A program made the translations under genes and the position numbers. Positions 34,468-45,463 of a stretch of DNA of 64,000 bases are shown here, piece after piece. The DNA lies in the NCBI GenBank assembly GCA_964019425.1, contig OZ025809.1:124001-188000 (forward strand). The letters run 5' to 3'. The notes below the pieces were generated by a model. That model was not told where the DNA came from and searched no databases. It saw only the letters and a list, made by a program, of their open reading frames with translations. This stretch comes from Flectonema sp. DT1601 (Eukaryota; Euglenozoa; Diplonemea; Diplonemida; Diplonemidae). The stretch's first letter is position 1, and each line of letters begins with the position of its first letter.

Positions 34468-36465
34468 ATTGCGTGTCCTCCTGAGAGATTTAAATAAATA
34501 TTTTAATACACTTGTAACACAAGAATCTCAGTAGTTCAATTCAGTACCAGACAATCAACAACCTGATTAAGAAATAATATAATTGAATTCACATCAGAGA
34601 TAATAAGAACCGATCCTTACCACACATCAATATAAAGACCACGTGTTTTTAGCTCTTTTTCGTAAAGGACTACGCTCAGCACAAAGACTGGTTATTATTG
34701 TGATTGATATGACCAAAGAAAAAACAGCACACAAATCAGAAATACGTAACAAAAAAAGCCTGCGCGAAGTGAGGAATGGGAAAAAGACTTAAATCCCTTT
34801 TCGATGTTCATACTAATTCCATTTTCATTATTTAAGTTTTTTTTTTTTTTTATATGTGAAGAGTGGCTGTGCTCTTCTTTCTCATCAGTATTCATAGCTA
34901 TCACCAATACTTTTACTGTTGCTGCATTCTTTTCGTCCTCTTCTTTGTTTCAATTAGTGTGAGAGTGACAGAAGCAGCAACATAACAACTTAATCATTAG
35001 CCACGCGTTATATAAAAGTAAAATCAAGTAGAGAAAAAGCACATCTTTACTGTTATCTCATAGAAAAGGTCAAGGAATCTCCGCAAAAGTAAAAAACAGA
35101 GGTAGGAAAGTAAATACTTCATCAAACCCGTCAAAAAACAAATATTCCCGCGGTAGGTTTCCTAAGTTTTACCGACCAAAACGTATTCTTTTTTGGTTTT
35201 TTTTATGCATAAATTGCAACCAAAACTGGAACACAAATAGAACAATAAAAAAGAATAATCAGATAAGGTCGGGGAGGGACAAAGTTAATTGGTTAGCAAG
35301 ACCAGAACGGGTCTGGGTAACCCGCACCAGTAGAGGATCCGATCACGGAGATGGTTTTTAGAGCTTCGACTGGAAGGGTTAATGCCCAGCTGTCCACCTA
35401 GCCCAGAGACTAACAGGTTGAAAACATTCGTATGAAAGGAACAAAAACTAAACGATACTGAAACTGAGGTCAGAATTTTGTCTTTTTCCCTTTTTTCTTA
35501 ATTATTTTTTTTTTTTTTTACCGAAAAAAAAATTACAAAGCAAACCTTAAATCACCTGGTAAACAAGATAATTTTTATACTTCAAAAAAAAAAAAGAAAG
35601 AAAAAAAACAGTCAAGTCTGTTCGGAGGAGTCCTTTTTGTTTTATCGGTAAGTTAATCACCACTATTATGTTAGCATTTTTCTTTATAGGAAAATCGAAC
35701 CAGCCACGAAAATATGAATAAAATCCTTCCGTGAAGAAGTACACAAAATAGTATAATAACCAAACCTAAACAACAAACAAACAAATGAAAGCTGGCCACA
35801 CTAAAGAATAACCGTTTCCCTTGCAAGCGGTGTCCTTTTTATTGGAATCACACAACTTACATGTCAACTAACACAATAAAATGATAGATATAAAGACATG
35901 GTGTATATGGAATGATATTTTCTTTAAAACAGTCGCCGTTCCAACTGCTTTATAACACGAAATTAAAGAAATACCCTGATTTCCAACAAAAAAAAAAAAG
36001 ACTTTTTGATAACCCGCTTACTTTTGCACAAAGCATTTTTTAGAATAGAATGACTCGCAGCCCAGCAGAGGAAAAAACAAACAGCCAAGGCACTTGGTTG
36101 TAAATGTAAGAAGTGGAAATCTTTTTGTTTTTTTTAATTTTAACGCTTTCTCAAAACACAAGTCAAGGTAGCTGTTTTTTTTCAAAAATAGATAATGCGT
36201 TGATTATCTATTTCACCTAAAAATAAAATAAAATAAAAATAACTACGGTTTCTGTGTTAATATAACGTTGGGGTGGTGGTTGGGGGAGAAGAGAAAGGGA
36301 CTAAAAGCAAAGGGCGAGCCAAGTGACCATTATTCAACGGAACCATATAAAAAACAAACAATTGATACGTACTTAGCACCAGAGTAATACGATAAAGCGA
36401 TTTTCTATCACAAGGTTCTTTTTACTGAATAGAATAAATATAACAAAACATGACAATGACATTAT
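34468..36465. other. Intergenic region with one SINE-like copy
   Basis: About 2 kb, AT-rich with homopolymers (34838-34851, 35505-35519). It contains a SINE-like repeat at about 35290-35425, listed separately. No gene is seen. Confidence 0.5.
35290..35425 (+). repeat. SINE-like repeat, family B
   Basis: This stretch aligns by eye with 47049-47141: a GGGTCTG-x-GTA start, GGATCC or GGACCC followed by ATC, then AGCTTCG-x-CTGGAAG and CAGCTGTC. It is diverged, and no clear A-rich tail follows. Confidence 0.6.
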
Positions 36466-39400
36466 CTATACGCTCACTTCTTTGTAAGGTGTGTCAAAGA
36501 ACAACGGGGCAGTCATATCCTTTGGAAATTCATCACCATAGTACACAGCGTTATCTTGAGTTCTGTTTGAATATTCCTCGTCTTCATCAACTTCCACAGA
36601 CACTCTAGAATGACCTCCGTACAAGTTGGTTATTCTGGCTAGTTTTACCAATTTAGAGACAAGGTACCCAAGTGGTGTAATCTGTTTTGTTTTGCTTTTC
36701 ACATTGTGGCTGTAAAAAAAAGTAACATAAAAAAAATAAAAAAATACAACACATACCGGAGGATTTCGATACTGCCTCAACGATGTTGGACCAAAAGCAA
36801 ACGCCTGAACAGTTTTAATGAGATCACACGGAAGTAATTTCCTATGATTGCTATGTCGACGATCAAGTCGAAATTGCCAAAGTAAAAATAGTTTAACTTC
36901 CCCAGCTCGATCCATATACCCCGGTATGAGTGTTTGCAATAAAGAAGTTTCGTATCCTTTATTGGCTGCTAACATTCCATTTAAAGCGATTCTCTCATCG
37001 TTACTGGCATGTAATAAATACATCTCAATAAGACCAAGTATTCTTCTACGATGTTCGTTGTGCCTGTAAGAAACTTCTACAAGAATAAGAACCATGCAAC
37101 CTACAGCAGGAATAACACAAAGCCAACTGACATTTGATATTCCAGTGTCAATAGAAGTGCAAGGATCTGCTTTACCAAAAGAGAATGATGGAGTTGCTAG
37201 ACAAACACATTTATAATCATCATATGACCAAGATGACGGATGGTTATCAAAACATAGCTGAGGGTTTCCTGGAAACTTTAAATCACCCGGCATCGTACTC
37301 ATCACAGCTGTAAAGTCCCAATCCACAGGAGCAGAAGCAGCCTCCAACAACTGATTGTTGTTGTAGTCAAGTGGAGGAGTGCAATACAAATCCACACATT
37401 CTACCCGATTCACACCATAACTAGTTAGTAGAAAACTTCTTGCACCAGCAACAACAACTGACACCCCATTCGGTTCGCTAGTATTTAAATATGAATCCTG
37501 TCCAAGTACAAGATTTGAAGCATTTCCTCCATCCGCAACATCACCGAAAACCTCAATCGAATTCGTTACTTTGTTGTTAACAGCGAATGCATCAACTGTA
37601 GTTGCTGCGATTTTCCCACCAGCAACAGTGAAATTATTATATATGTGTTGGTTAAGATAAGAATCACGTGCGTGAAGTGCATTTATTTTAGGAAGCTGAG
37701 ACAAGACGTACATATCTGTTCCTGGTCGATAAACCCAGAGGATTGTTCTGTCAAGTGGATTTAATTTTTCTCGATATCTCCACTCATCTCTAATACAAGT
37801 CTCATCAAAGTATAAAGCACATTGATTAAGAGTGTTGTTGTGAGGATAAGCAAATGATCTGCATTCTTTCTGTATTAGTTTTTCACATAATCGAGCACAA
37901 TCAGTCACAGAATAAATATCTTCAACAAAAGTGTAATGTTGTTCTGGATACCATTTCGAATACGTATTAACATCACAGAATGTATTTAGTTGCGGATGAT
38001 ACCAAAACTTACCGCGTCTTTCCAATATTTCAAAAGTGTACGATAGAGCGTACCCCTCAACTAGTTTATCATGTGGAATAGTCATCCAAGGTAGGTCTTC
38101 ATTACGTGTACGGGGAGTAATAATGTCTCTCCGAGTCGTTAAATCTTTGTCACCATGTTGATGTTCAACAGTAGCAGTCCTTCCGTTGACATCAGTTATT
38201 GTTAGTCTCCATTTCACGGGATCATCAGCAGGGTCACCTGATGAAGTTGACCATTGGTATTGACTTGGTACTTTTTGTGTTGGATTGTTGCTCTCCCATG
38301 TAATTACATGTCTGTAGGTTCCGTTATCAAATTTCGTAAATGTACAGGGAAAGACAAAAACTTCATTCGTGTTCTCAAAACGAACTGATATCTCAGTACA
38401 CGGCTCTGGAGGAATATTAACGTTCCTCACAATGGAAATGCTTTTTGACCAACATGAAGGCTTCACAGTTGACTGCGGACTTGGTGTAATCCCAGGAGAA
38501 GTTTTGTACCGTGCGAAAAGCTTACAATTAACCACAGACCCATTTCCTGCAAAATATTCAAACGCGTGACATTGCAGTGTTTGACTGCAAAGAGACTCAC
38601 AGTTAAGTCTGGATGCTACTGGTGCCGCAGTTAATATAACTTCTCCGAGATTCGTTTCAATGTTGCACTTGTTGCTGTTTGCAATCAGGTTGTAATCCTT
38701 TGACTCAGAGGTATTGAATTCTTCAGTCATAGATTTCAATAAAAACAATTCGTAATATAAAAACGATGTGTGAGTTTCCAACATCGTCTTATTACTACAA
38801 TGTCCATTAAGCCACGGAGCACAGTATGTACCGTCAAGAGGATATTCAAAGCCAGTACACTGTGGAGTATTTATACAAATTCGAGCACACTGTTCACGGC
38901 TGTATAATCGTCGGTGCTTTAATCCTTGAAGAATGTGATACACTGATCCGTTTGCCATTAGTACACCACTCCAATAACAAGCAACTCCAGATATTTCATT
39001 GAACATTTGAAGTGATTCCGGTCTACTTGAGATTACGTGTGTGAATGCTTTGGATACAGATCCTGGTATGTCTGATGATGTGTTCTGACTTACAGCCATT
39101 GATGTGTTACCAGTTCTTACTGCTGTTATTTCCATGTCGTCTTCAACATTAACTGGGGATTGCTTATTGATTTCATTAGTCCAAAAGTTTGGGCCTCCAA
39201 CAGAATAAATTGAATGATATTTATTATTCCCAGGAATTAAAAACATATCCCCAGATGAAAATACAGATTTCTTCGTATCTGCAACAACACCTTCCAGACC
39301 ATTAAAAACAGGCTGTCTAGCTGAGTAAGGCCAAATAAGTGGACCTGCTTCCCTTATAGCTAAAAACGAATATTTATTTGCATAAACACCAACAACAGGT

Positions 39401-41205
39401 TGATTCGGATTCCGCTGAAATACGGTAGAATTCCTCGTACTAGGAAGAGCTGAACACACTCTACTAACATTGTAGTCTTTAATAAAAGTTTCTATAACCG
39501 GTCTGTTTGTTATAACATAAGGCGGCTGTCCCCACTTTATTGGAACACCAGTATACTGTAAAGGGTCTCCTGTCATGTTCAATATCAATGACGATTCCCT
39601 TTCGGTATATAAAAAACAATTCTCATAGTCGTAATCTTCTACTGTCTCATTGCCGTCTATATAACGTGGATCAGAGTGGGTTAAGAAGACGCTTGCAGCG
39701 CAATCATGTTTTCTCGCACAACACTCTTGAATACACTGTGAACTATTATCGAACACAAATTGTAAACCAGCATCTGTCGGTCGAATGAATAAGGGAAAAG
39801 CAGGTTTGCTAAGAATACAATAATCCGCGTCAATGTTGTCGTTCCAGTGATAGTCTCCTTCGTTTGAATTCACGTAACAACCTCCTGGGATATTTACTTT
39901 TCCAGTATCTACAATGAAATCAACAACTAAATTCTCAGTTAGAGCTGCTTGTTGACATTCATCCTTTGTCTTCATCATTTCGTATGCTGTTGGACACATT
40001 CCAAACAAGTCTCTTACAAGGATGTCAGCAGGTGTGATCTTACCACCGAGATCCTTACCTCCCCAGGTGTGGATTTTAAAGTCGGTTGTCATTGCTGTAA
40101 AAGCTCCAGATGTCGCAAAAACAGAAATAGTATCTTTAATCAAATGTTGGTATGGATTATGTCCTCCTAACAATCCATGACCCCAAGACACAACTCTACC
40201 ACTTCTCAGTAGTGCAGTAAATGCTGCACGTGTTGCAAACAGCTGTATCGCTGGTTCTTTAATTTTTGGTACATGTCCCCCACTCTCTTCATCACCCCAT
40301 GTTAGTATTTCACCATTTTGAAGTAATACAGCAAATGCAGCTCTAGTTGATGAAACACTGTGAATGACACTCGTTGATAACTTCTCTTTAATGTCAGCTG
40401 GGATTTTGTCTCCGAAATCTGGTTCCTTTGTCCAATAGGCTTCGTACCAGATTGGTCCAGAAAGCCATTTAGTTGGTATTGAAACTTCAGGTAAATCTAC
40501 CGTAGAGATGTAAGGAAGGTCTTGTGGCTCACCAGTCTTCCAACTGTAAACAGATCCGTCATCATATGCTACAAAGTTAACGACGTCGTTAGATGCAGCA
40601 GCTACAACAGTCGCATTTGATGTTTGGTACCATTTTGCTGGATTTTTGAGGCGATAGTCAGTGTTTCCCGTCTCTAACCAGATAGTTCCATGGTCTTCTC
40701 TATAAACATAGTAAGAGTCTGTAAAGTATGTCGCTAGAACATTAGCTGTTGAGATTCCAACAGTAACTTTAGTAGGTTGGTCGTGTAAGATCCAATTATC
40801 ACTTCCCCATGCGGCAATACCAGCAAAAGGATCAGTACTGCAAGGACAAAACCTTCGTGAATTCACAGCAGGTGCTCGATAACAGCGTCTGTCGCTAATC
40901 GTTGCATCTTCTGCGTTCCATATTTGTTCTGGAGCATCCCACGAACAGATTCCACTGGCTGTTTTCACTGGAGCGTCAAAGAACCCACCTCCAATTACCT
41001 CTTTACAAGTCTCTTTAGTTATTTGTAATACTTCTAAGAAGTGCTTTTCACTAGTTCCCCATTCATCTTCAATACAACGTAATTCCATCGCTTCACAGCC
41101 TGCGTTACAGTTCTTTCCTTCTTCTATAAATTGCCACTTAACTTCACCCCCTGCGGCAAAACCCACCATTATGATGAGCTGTATAAGAACCCCCACTACC
41201 AACAT
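36466..41205 (-). CDS. Very large surface protein: RCC1-like repeats, PAN/apple-like modules, one TM helix
   Basis: 1554 aa from the ATG at 41205, if a 75-nt intron (36682-36756; donor GTATGTGT, T-rich, acceptor AAAACAG) is removed; without removal the frame also stays open, giving 1579 aa. Order: signal peptide, Cys-rich N-terminal part, RCC1-like beta-propeller repeats at about 290-395 (GEILTWGDEESGGHVP, GRVVSWGHGLLGGHNP, IHTWGGKDLGG), and several modules with Cys pairs and CTGFEYP or CRSFAYP that resemble PAN/apple domains. A membrane helix at about 1361-1381 and a cytosolic tail of about 170 residues follow. Probably an adhesion or recognition protein on the cell surface; ligand unknown. 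Confidence 0.8.
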   Translation of the reverse strand: MLVVGVLIQLIIMVGFAAGGEVKWQFIEEGKNCNAGCEAMELRCIEDEWGTSEKHFLEVLQITKETCKEVIGGGFFDAPVKTASGICSWDAPEQIWNAEDATISDRRCYRAPAVNSRRFCPCSTDPFAGIAAWGSDNWILHDQPTKVTVGISTANVLATYFTDSYYVYREDHGTIWLETGNTDYRLKNPAKWYQTSNATVVAAASNDVVNFVAYDDGSVYSWKTGEPQDLPYISTVDLPEVSIPTKWLSGPIWYEAYWTKEPDFGDKIPADIKEKLSTSVIHSVSSTRAAFAVLLQNGEILTWGDEESGGHVPKIKEPAIQLFATRAAFTALLRSGRVVSWGHGLLGGHNPYQHLIKDTISVFATSGAFTAMTTDFKIHTWGGKDLGGKITPADILVRDLFGMCPTAYEMMKTKDECQQAALTENLVVDFIVDTGKVNIPGGCYVNSNEGDYHWNDNIDADYCILSKPAFPLFIRPTDAGLQFVFDNSSQCIQECCARKHDCAASVFLTHSDPRYIDGNETVEDYDYENCFLYTERESSLILNMTGDPLQYTGVPIKWGQPPYVITNRPVIETFIKDYNVSRVCSALPSTRNSTVFQRNPNQPVVGVYANKYSFLAIREAGPLIWPYSARQPVFNGLEGVVADTKKSVFSSGDMFLIPGNNKYHSIYSVGGPNFWTNEINKQSPVNVEDDMEITAVRTGNTSMAVSQNTSSDIPGSVSKAFTHVISSRPESLQMFNEISGVACYWSGVLMANGSVYHILQGLKHRRLYSREQCARICINTPQCTGFEYPLDGTYCAPWLNGHCSNKTMLETHTSFLYYELFLLKSMTEEFNTSESKDYNLIANSNKCNIETNLGEVILTAAPVASRLNCESLCSQTLQCHAFEYFAGNGSVVNCKLFARYKTSPGITPSPQSTVKPSCWSKSISIVRNVNIPPEPCTEISVRFENTNEVFVFPCTFTKFDNGTYRHVITWESNNPTQKVPSQYQWSTSSGDPADDPVKWRLTITDVNGRTATVEHQHGDKDLTTRRDIITPRTRNEDLPWMTIPHDKLVEGYALSYTFEILERRGKFWYHPQLNTFCDVNTYSKWYPEQHYTFVEDIYSVTDCARLCEKLIQKECRSFAYPHNNTLNQCALYFDETCIRDEWRYREKLNPLDRTILWVYRPGTDMYVLSQLPKINALHARDSYLNQHIYNNFTVAGGKIAATTVDAFAVNNKVTNSIEVFGDVADGGNASNLVLGQDSYLNTSEPNGVSVVVAGARSFLLTSYGVNRVECVDLYCTPPLDYNNNQLLEAASAPVDWDFTAVMSTMPGDLKFPGNPQLCFDNHPSSWSYDDYKCVCLATPSFSFGKADPCTSIDTGISNVSWLCVIPAVGCMVLILVEVSYRHNEHRRRILGLIEMYLLHASNDERIALNGMLAANKGYETSLLQTLIPGYMDRAGEVKLFLLWQFRLDRRHSNHRKLLPCDLIKTVQAFAFGPTSLRQYRNPPVCVVFFYFFYVTFFYSHNVKSKTKQITPLGYLVSKLVKLARITNLYGGHSRVSVEVDEDEEYSNRTQDNAVYYGDEFPKDMTAPLFFDTPYKEVSV

Positions 41206-41598
41206 TTTGGGGGGAACGGTTTCTGATTGAAAAAGTATGTAATTTAGTATGTTTAATAATTATTACTACCCCACCAACAAACGAATAATCGCAGCGCGTT
41301 AAACAACAACATAAACCCATTCAGATAAAACCCTTATGTTTAGTTTTTGATCGCAGACAGTACTACTGGCGCACTGGGAAATAGATAACATGAACATAAT
41401 AAAGTAACGGTTCTTAATCTGAATAGTTTCTTCTCTGACTTCGTCGGTGCAAAAAAAAAACAGAAAAACCTCAACTTGCGAGAAGATATCCTCTATATTA
41501 TAATTAAAGGGACACACTCCAATAGAAAGAGAGAAAAAGGTAAGCATCGCCGAGAGATAGTTTCGTGCATTACAGGTGAAAGTGTTTAAGTTACGCGA

Positions 41599-41633
<35 letters not shown>

Positions 41634-42317
41634 CCTCCCCCCCCACATATTAGAAATATTATTAGTCGTTTTACAACTACTACAGCAGAACGCTATTTAA
41701 TTTATTTACTTTTGTTGCTTAAGGAAAACTTCAACGCAATTCCTTGTCGTTTTTTTTTTTTTTTTTTTCAATCACAGATATCGAAGAGTATTTTTCAGAT
41801 TCTGTAATTCTAAAATTGATGATTCCATACCAGGAAGAGCAAGAAAGAATAGAGAGGGAGAGAGACTAAAAAACATTTTACAAAGAAAAAATCAGAAAAA
41901 ATTAAGTTGTTCCATGCGTGTCTGCAGTATTTCATTCATAGACGGGTAAACTTTCACAAAGAATCAAATGCAGTACAAAACAACCCCTGGACGTTTACGT
42001 AAAACAAGATTGTTGTTTCCTTTTGTTTCCCTCAAGCCACTTAAATCCAACATGTAGTTGTAGTAAGTTTTTTCTATAATTTTATTTTTCACATAAGTTC
42101 GCGAATGGAAGTAGGTTTTGCTGCAACCAATAGCGCGAAGAAAAATTACGATTACAAGCTTGTTTGGTCATACACGAAAAAAAAAAAAAAAAAAAAAAAG
42201 AGCAGGTTGAATATTTTATTATAATATTATTTAAGAAGAAAAAAAAAAAAAAAAATTATATCTGTATTGTATCAGAGATAACTAAAAATAAACATTAGCT
42301 ATGATACATTGACTAAT
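41206..42317. other. Intergenic, homopolymer-rich
   Basis: Very long T run at about 41603-41633, others at 41751-41769 and 42178-42199. The open frames are driven by homopolymers and are not supported as genes. Confidence 0.5.
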
Positions 42318-42451
42318 GGTAAAGTTAGTACAGACAAACACGCTGTCAATCCGCTACTGTTTCCGAAGACTCAGTATGGATTGTTGAATTAGCTTAAACA
42401 GGAGGGATGTAATTGAACACCAAATCTTCAGCTTTCTGCCTATCCTATTAA
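42318..42451 (+). repeat. SINE-like repeat, family B, left part (interrupted by piggyBac)
   Basis: This stretch aligns with 47190-47320: CAATCCGC, CCGAAGA, then ATGGATTGTTGAA, and AGCTTTC-x-GCCT near the end. The sequence breaks at TTAA (42448-42451), where the piggyBac element begins. The right part resumes at 44195 with an A-rich tail. Confidence 0.7.
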
Positions 42452-44194
42452 CCCATTAAGGACGGGGGGTCCACTACAGTGGTTATTTTGAAATTTTATT
42501 TTCGCTAAGGGGAAAACCCGGCTAACGCTACCCCGGGGGGGTGTAATCGAGGCCGTTTCGCGACGAATCTTGGGTGGGATGGCGTGGTTCGCTGTGTTTT
42601 TATTCATGAAATTCAAAACTAATAATCGAAATTTTACCACCTAACAAGAAGTTTCGTGTGCCTGTTGAAATTGACACAAGTTCGGCGTCCAATGAAGGTC
42701 TGATGATGATGGATTCTGTATCGGAGTCGTCATCTGACAGCAACACAGCAAAGGTATCAAAGTGGGGGGGGGCAAAACCAAGAGAATCCCCAGGAAAAAA
42801 CGGAAAGGACCTACCCAGAGTGTGAGCGACTTTAATGAAATGAGCGAATTGTAGGCATCCAACTCATTTTCACTGATCATGTGCTTAAGATGATATTTCG
42901 ACACACTCTTACCTGCCCGATTGACAAAGAGACGTCCATGAAGTCACTAGAAGTTGGTGAACTGAAATGCTTTCTCCGTAATTTCCACACTGCTAACAAA
43001 CACATTCCTGCTTCTTATGTTCATAGTCTTGTTAAACCCCATAATAATAAAGGGCATTGGGTGACGTTTGACAATTTCAATTCGTCATACGCATTTCTTG
43101 TTTTGATGTTGGCGAAAGGGTTCCACTGTGTTGGAACAGCCTGACGGAACAGAAAGGGAGTTCTGTTGATGTTACAAAACCGAAGGCTACCCCTGGACCG
43201 GGACGACTAAGCAAATCGGAAGTGAAAGAAAGACCGAAGGATCTTACTGCTTCTTACCTTCAGTCAAGCACGGCATCCACCATATAAAGTGGAGAGACTC
43301 AAAGGATGTGCATCTTTTCAGTACTCTTCCCTTACGTAAGCACTGTGTCGATGTATATCGCTGGATTAGGAAGAGAAATAAAAAAGAGAAAGTGCCGATC
43401 AAACTACCGTGCAAGTAGACAGGTACACCAAGACGATGGGAGGTGTTAACCTGATGGATAGCGTGAAGGGAAGGGCGAACAGAAACCTTCAAACTAAACG
43501 ATGGCATCTAAAGGTTTTCGACTACTTGCTGAAAGTTTCAATGTTCAACACGTTTACCCTTCAAAAGAAATGCGGTAAGGATACTGGTACCTACACACGG
43601 TATGTAGAGGAGCTCGCTATGCAACACGTCAGTGACGGGACGTCGAGAGACAAGACAACCAATACTACATCTACTATTGACTCGGGTTCGCACTTTTCAC
43701 ACATGTTCAGCACCACTGAGCACTATTCATCAATATTTGGCGCTGCTAAACAATGTAAGCATCACAATACTCGAGTGAGGACTACTTATGGATGCCAGGG
43801 GTGTAAGGTTTTTATGTGTCCTGCACCCTGTTTTGGCAAATACCACTTAAATCTTACAAAGGGGAGAACATTTGCGTTCCATACCACCACCTCTGTGTCG
43901 GGAGGTGCTATCCGGGAAGAATGTACTAAGGGGAAGACCCCCCTGCACTCACAACAACATCAAAATTGAAGAGGCGCAGGGAGTCATAAGAACTGAGCTT
44001 ATTTTTGTCTTTGGTGGTGTTTTCATTTGTTCTGTTCACCCTTTAGGTGGTGAATGTGTGTGTATTTTTAACGGGCAGGCAATGGCGGTTCACTTTGTCA
44101 CATCACCTTTCCGAGCCCCCCTACCCCTTTTCCCCGTTAGCTCTTTTTTCAAAAAAAAGTCAAAAAACCGGGTTTTACCCCCGTCCCTAATGGG
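42452..44194 (+). mobile_element. Defective piggyBac-family DNA transposon
   Basis: The 1743-bp element is bounded by 16-17 bp imperfect terminal inverted repeats (CCCATTAAGGACGGGGG at the left; complement of CCCATTAGGGACGGGGG at the right). It is flanked by TTAA on the left and TCAA on the right, the latter a one-base change from the TTAA target duplicated by piggyBac transposases. Inside are plus-strand pieces of a DDE transposase in different frames. The piece with GHWVTFDNFNSSYAFLVLML carries one catalytic-type Asp, WRDSKDVHLFST follows, then YTKTMGGVNLMD, and a C-terminal Cys-rich segment (GCQGCKVFMCPAPCFGKYH). The region with the first catalytic Asp is missing and frames are broken, so it cannot mobilise itself. 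Confidence 0.87.
42640..43969 (+). pseudogene. piggyBac transposase remnant
   Basis: Coding-like blocks lie at about 42640-42850 (acidic Ser-rich N-terminal part), 43020-43144 (NNKGHWVTFDNF block), 43160-43420 (WRDSKDVHLFST block) and 43409-43969 (MGGVNLMD block to the Cys-rich end). The blocks are separated by frameshifts and internal deletions. Total coding content is well below that of a full piggyBac transposase, usually 550-600 aa. Confidence 0.82.
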
Positions 44195-44220
44195 TCAAAC
44201 TTAATAAAAAAAAAAAAATG
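44195..44220 (+). repeat. SINE-like repeat, family B, right part with A tail
   Basis: TCAAACTTAAT followed by about 13 A continues the repeat interrupted at 42451. The intact copy at 47314-47355 reads TTAAACTATCG and then an A-rich tail. Confidence 0.6.
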
Positions 44221-45022
44221 AAAACATAAGACTTTTCGGATGACCTTAACATTATAATTAATGTTTTTTAACCTCACATCTCTTTTTACGTGTCATTTAA
44301 TGCAGTATGAAATCGTGTTATTCAATTACATAGTCATGACAAAAAACCAGATGTTAATGTAATACGGCAGTGTGTATGTTTCTAAGTACTTGCCAATAAA
44401 TAATATAATTCTTCTTTAAAAAAAAAAGTGGGGATGAACTCTGACAACGTATGTTTAGGTATTAAAGCAAAATAAATATCAATTTGCCTGAAGAATTTTC
44501 TTTTTGTAGTTTATTAATCTACATATCAAAGAAAAACGCTTAGAAAAAAAAATCATAAAAGGGAAATATGTTTTGTTTTATTGACCAGAAGACATAGTCG
44601 AATCTGGTAATTCGGGGATCACATGATTGAGCGTCCCATGCCAGCTTACAAAAAAAAAAGTAAGCCGAAGGCGAAGAAAAAAAAACAGCTAATTCGTAGC
44701 GGCGCACTCTTTTTGTTATAAAAAAAAAGAGGTATGACGTTTCGAGGATAGTCTAAAAGTTTATTTATGAAAAACGGGGAGGGGGATGAAGCATCGACAG
44801 TCAACATCCGTAGAACGTAAGAAAGAAAGCACCCATATCCTGAATAAGAGTGTAGTAACAAGGAATTTAGAGATTTAAAGAAAAAAGAGGATAAACTAAC
44901 AAGTCAACTAAAGCTTCAAGAATCGTATACTACGGCCTTTTTGTACCCCCAGGATGTATATAAACTCCTTTTATAAATAATTAAATAAAGAAACAGGGAC
45001 TTTCACCGTTGCTTGCAGTGAA

Positions 45023-45059
<37 letters not shown>

Positions 45060-45369
45060 CGCCGTTCCAACGGTAATTTTTTCTTCTTTTTCAACGGTGA
45101 AAAATTCTTTTTTTGGGTGCGTACGGAAATTTTTTCCAAAATAAATATCTTAATATATTTCTTGAATCGAAGGAAGTGTTGTGTACGATAACTTGTCAAG
45201 TCCTATACGTCGTAATTTTGATTGATGAGCGTTGTGAATTGTTCATTATATCTAACATTGACTTCATTTTTAGATTGCATATTTCGAGCACTAGTCTCTT
45301 CATTTATTTAGTAATTTCATATAGATGAAGGAAAATTATCTATTCTCTCTAATAATATTATTTATTTAT
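44221..45369. other. Intergenic, no gene seen
   Basis: AT-rich, with a T run of about 32 at 45028-45059. The apparent frames are low-complexity. Confidence 0.5.
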
Positions 45370-45463
45370 TTACGAACCCTAGGAGGAACAGCTCACAAGG
45401 GTAACAGTTAGATCGCTACCAGCAACTGCGAGACTCTCACAGACGATAAAAAACGTAGAATAA
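45370..45463 (-). repeat. SINE-like repeat, family A
   Basis: This copy shares a 30-bp identical core (45391-45420) with the copy at 59941-59970, and flanking similarity extends about 45 bp on the other side (GACTCTCACAGACGATAA). Read on the minus strand, both copies end in an A-rich tail (GTAAATAAATAAATAAT here), as expected of a retroposed SINE. Confidence 0.65.

Noticed and set aside
41299..41646. Open frame with a poly-Lys start
   Set aside because: The start is created by a 30-base homopolymer; the rest has no coding signature.
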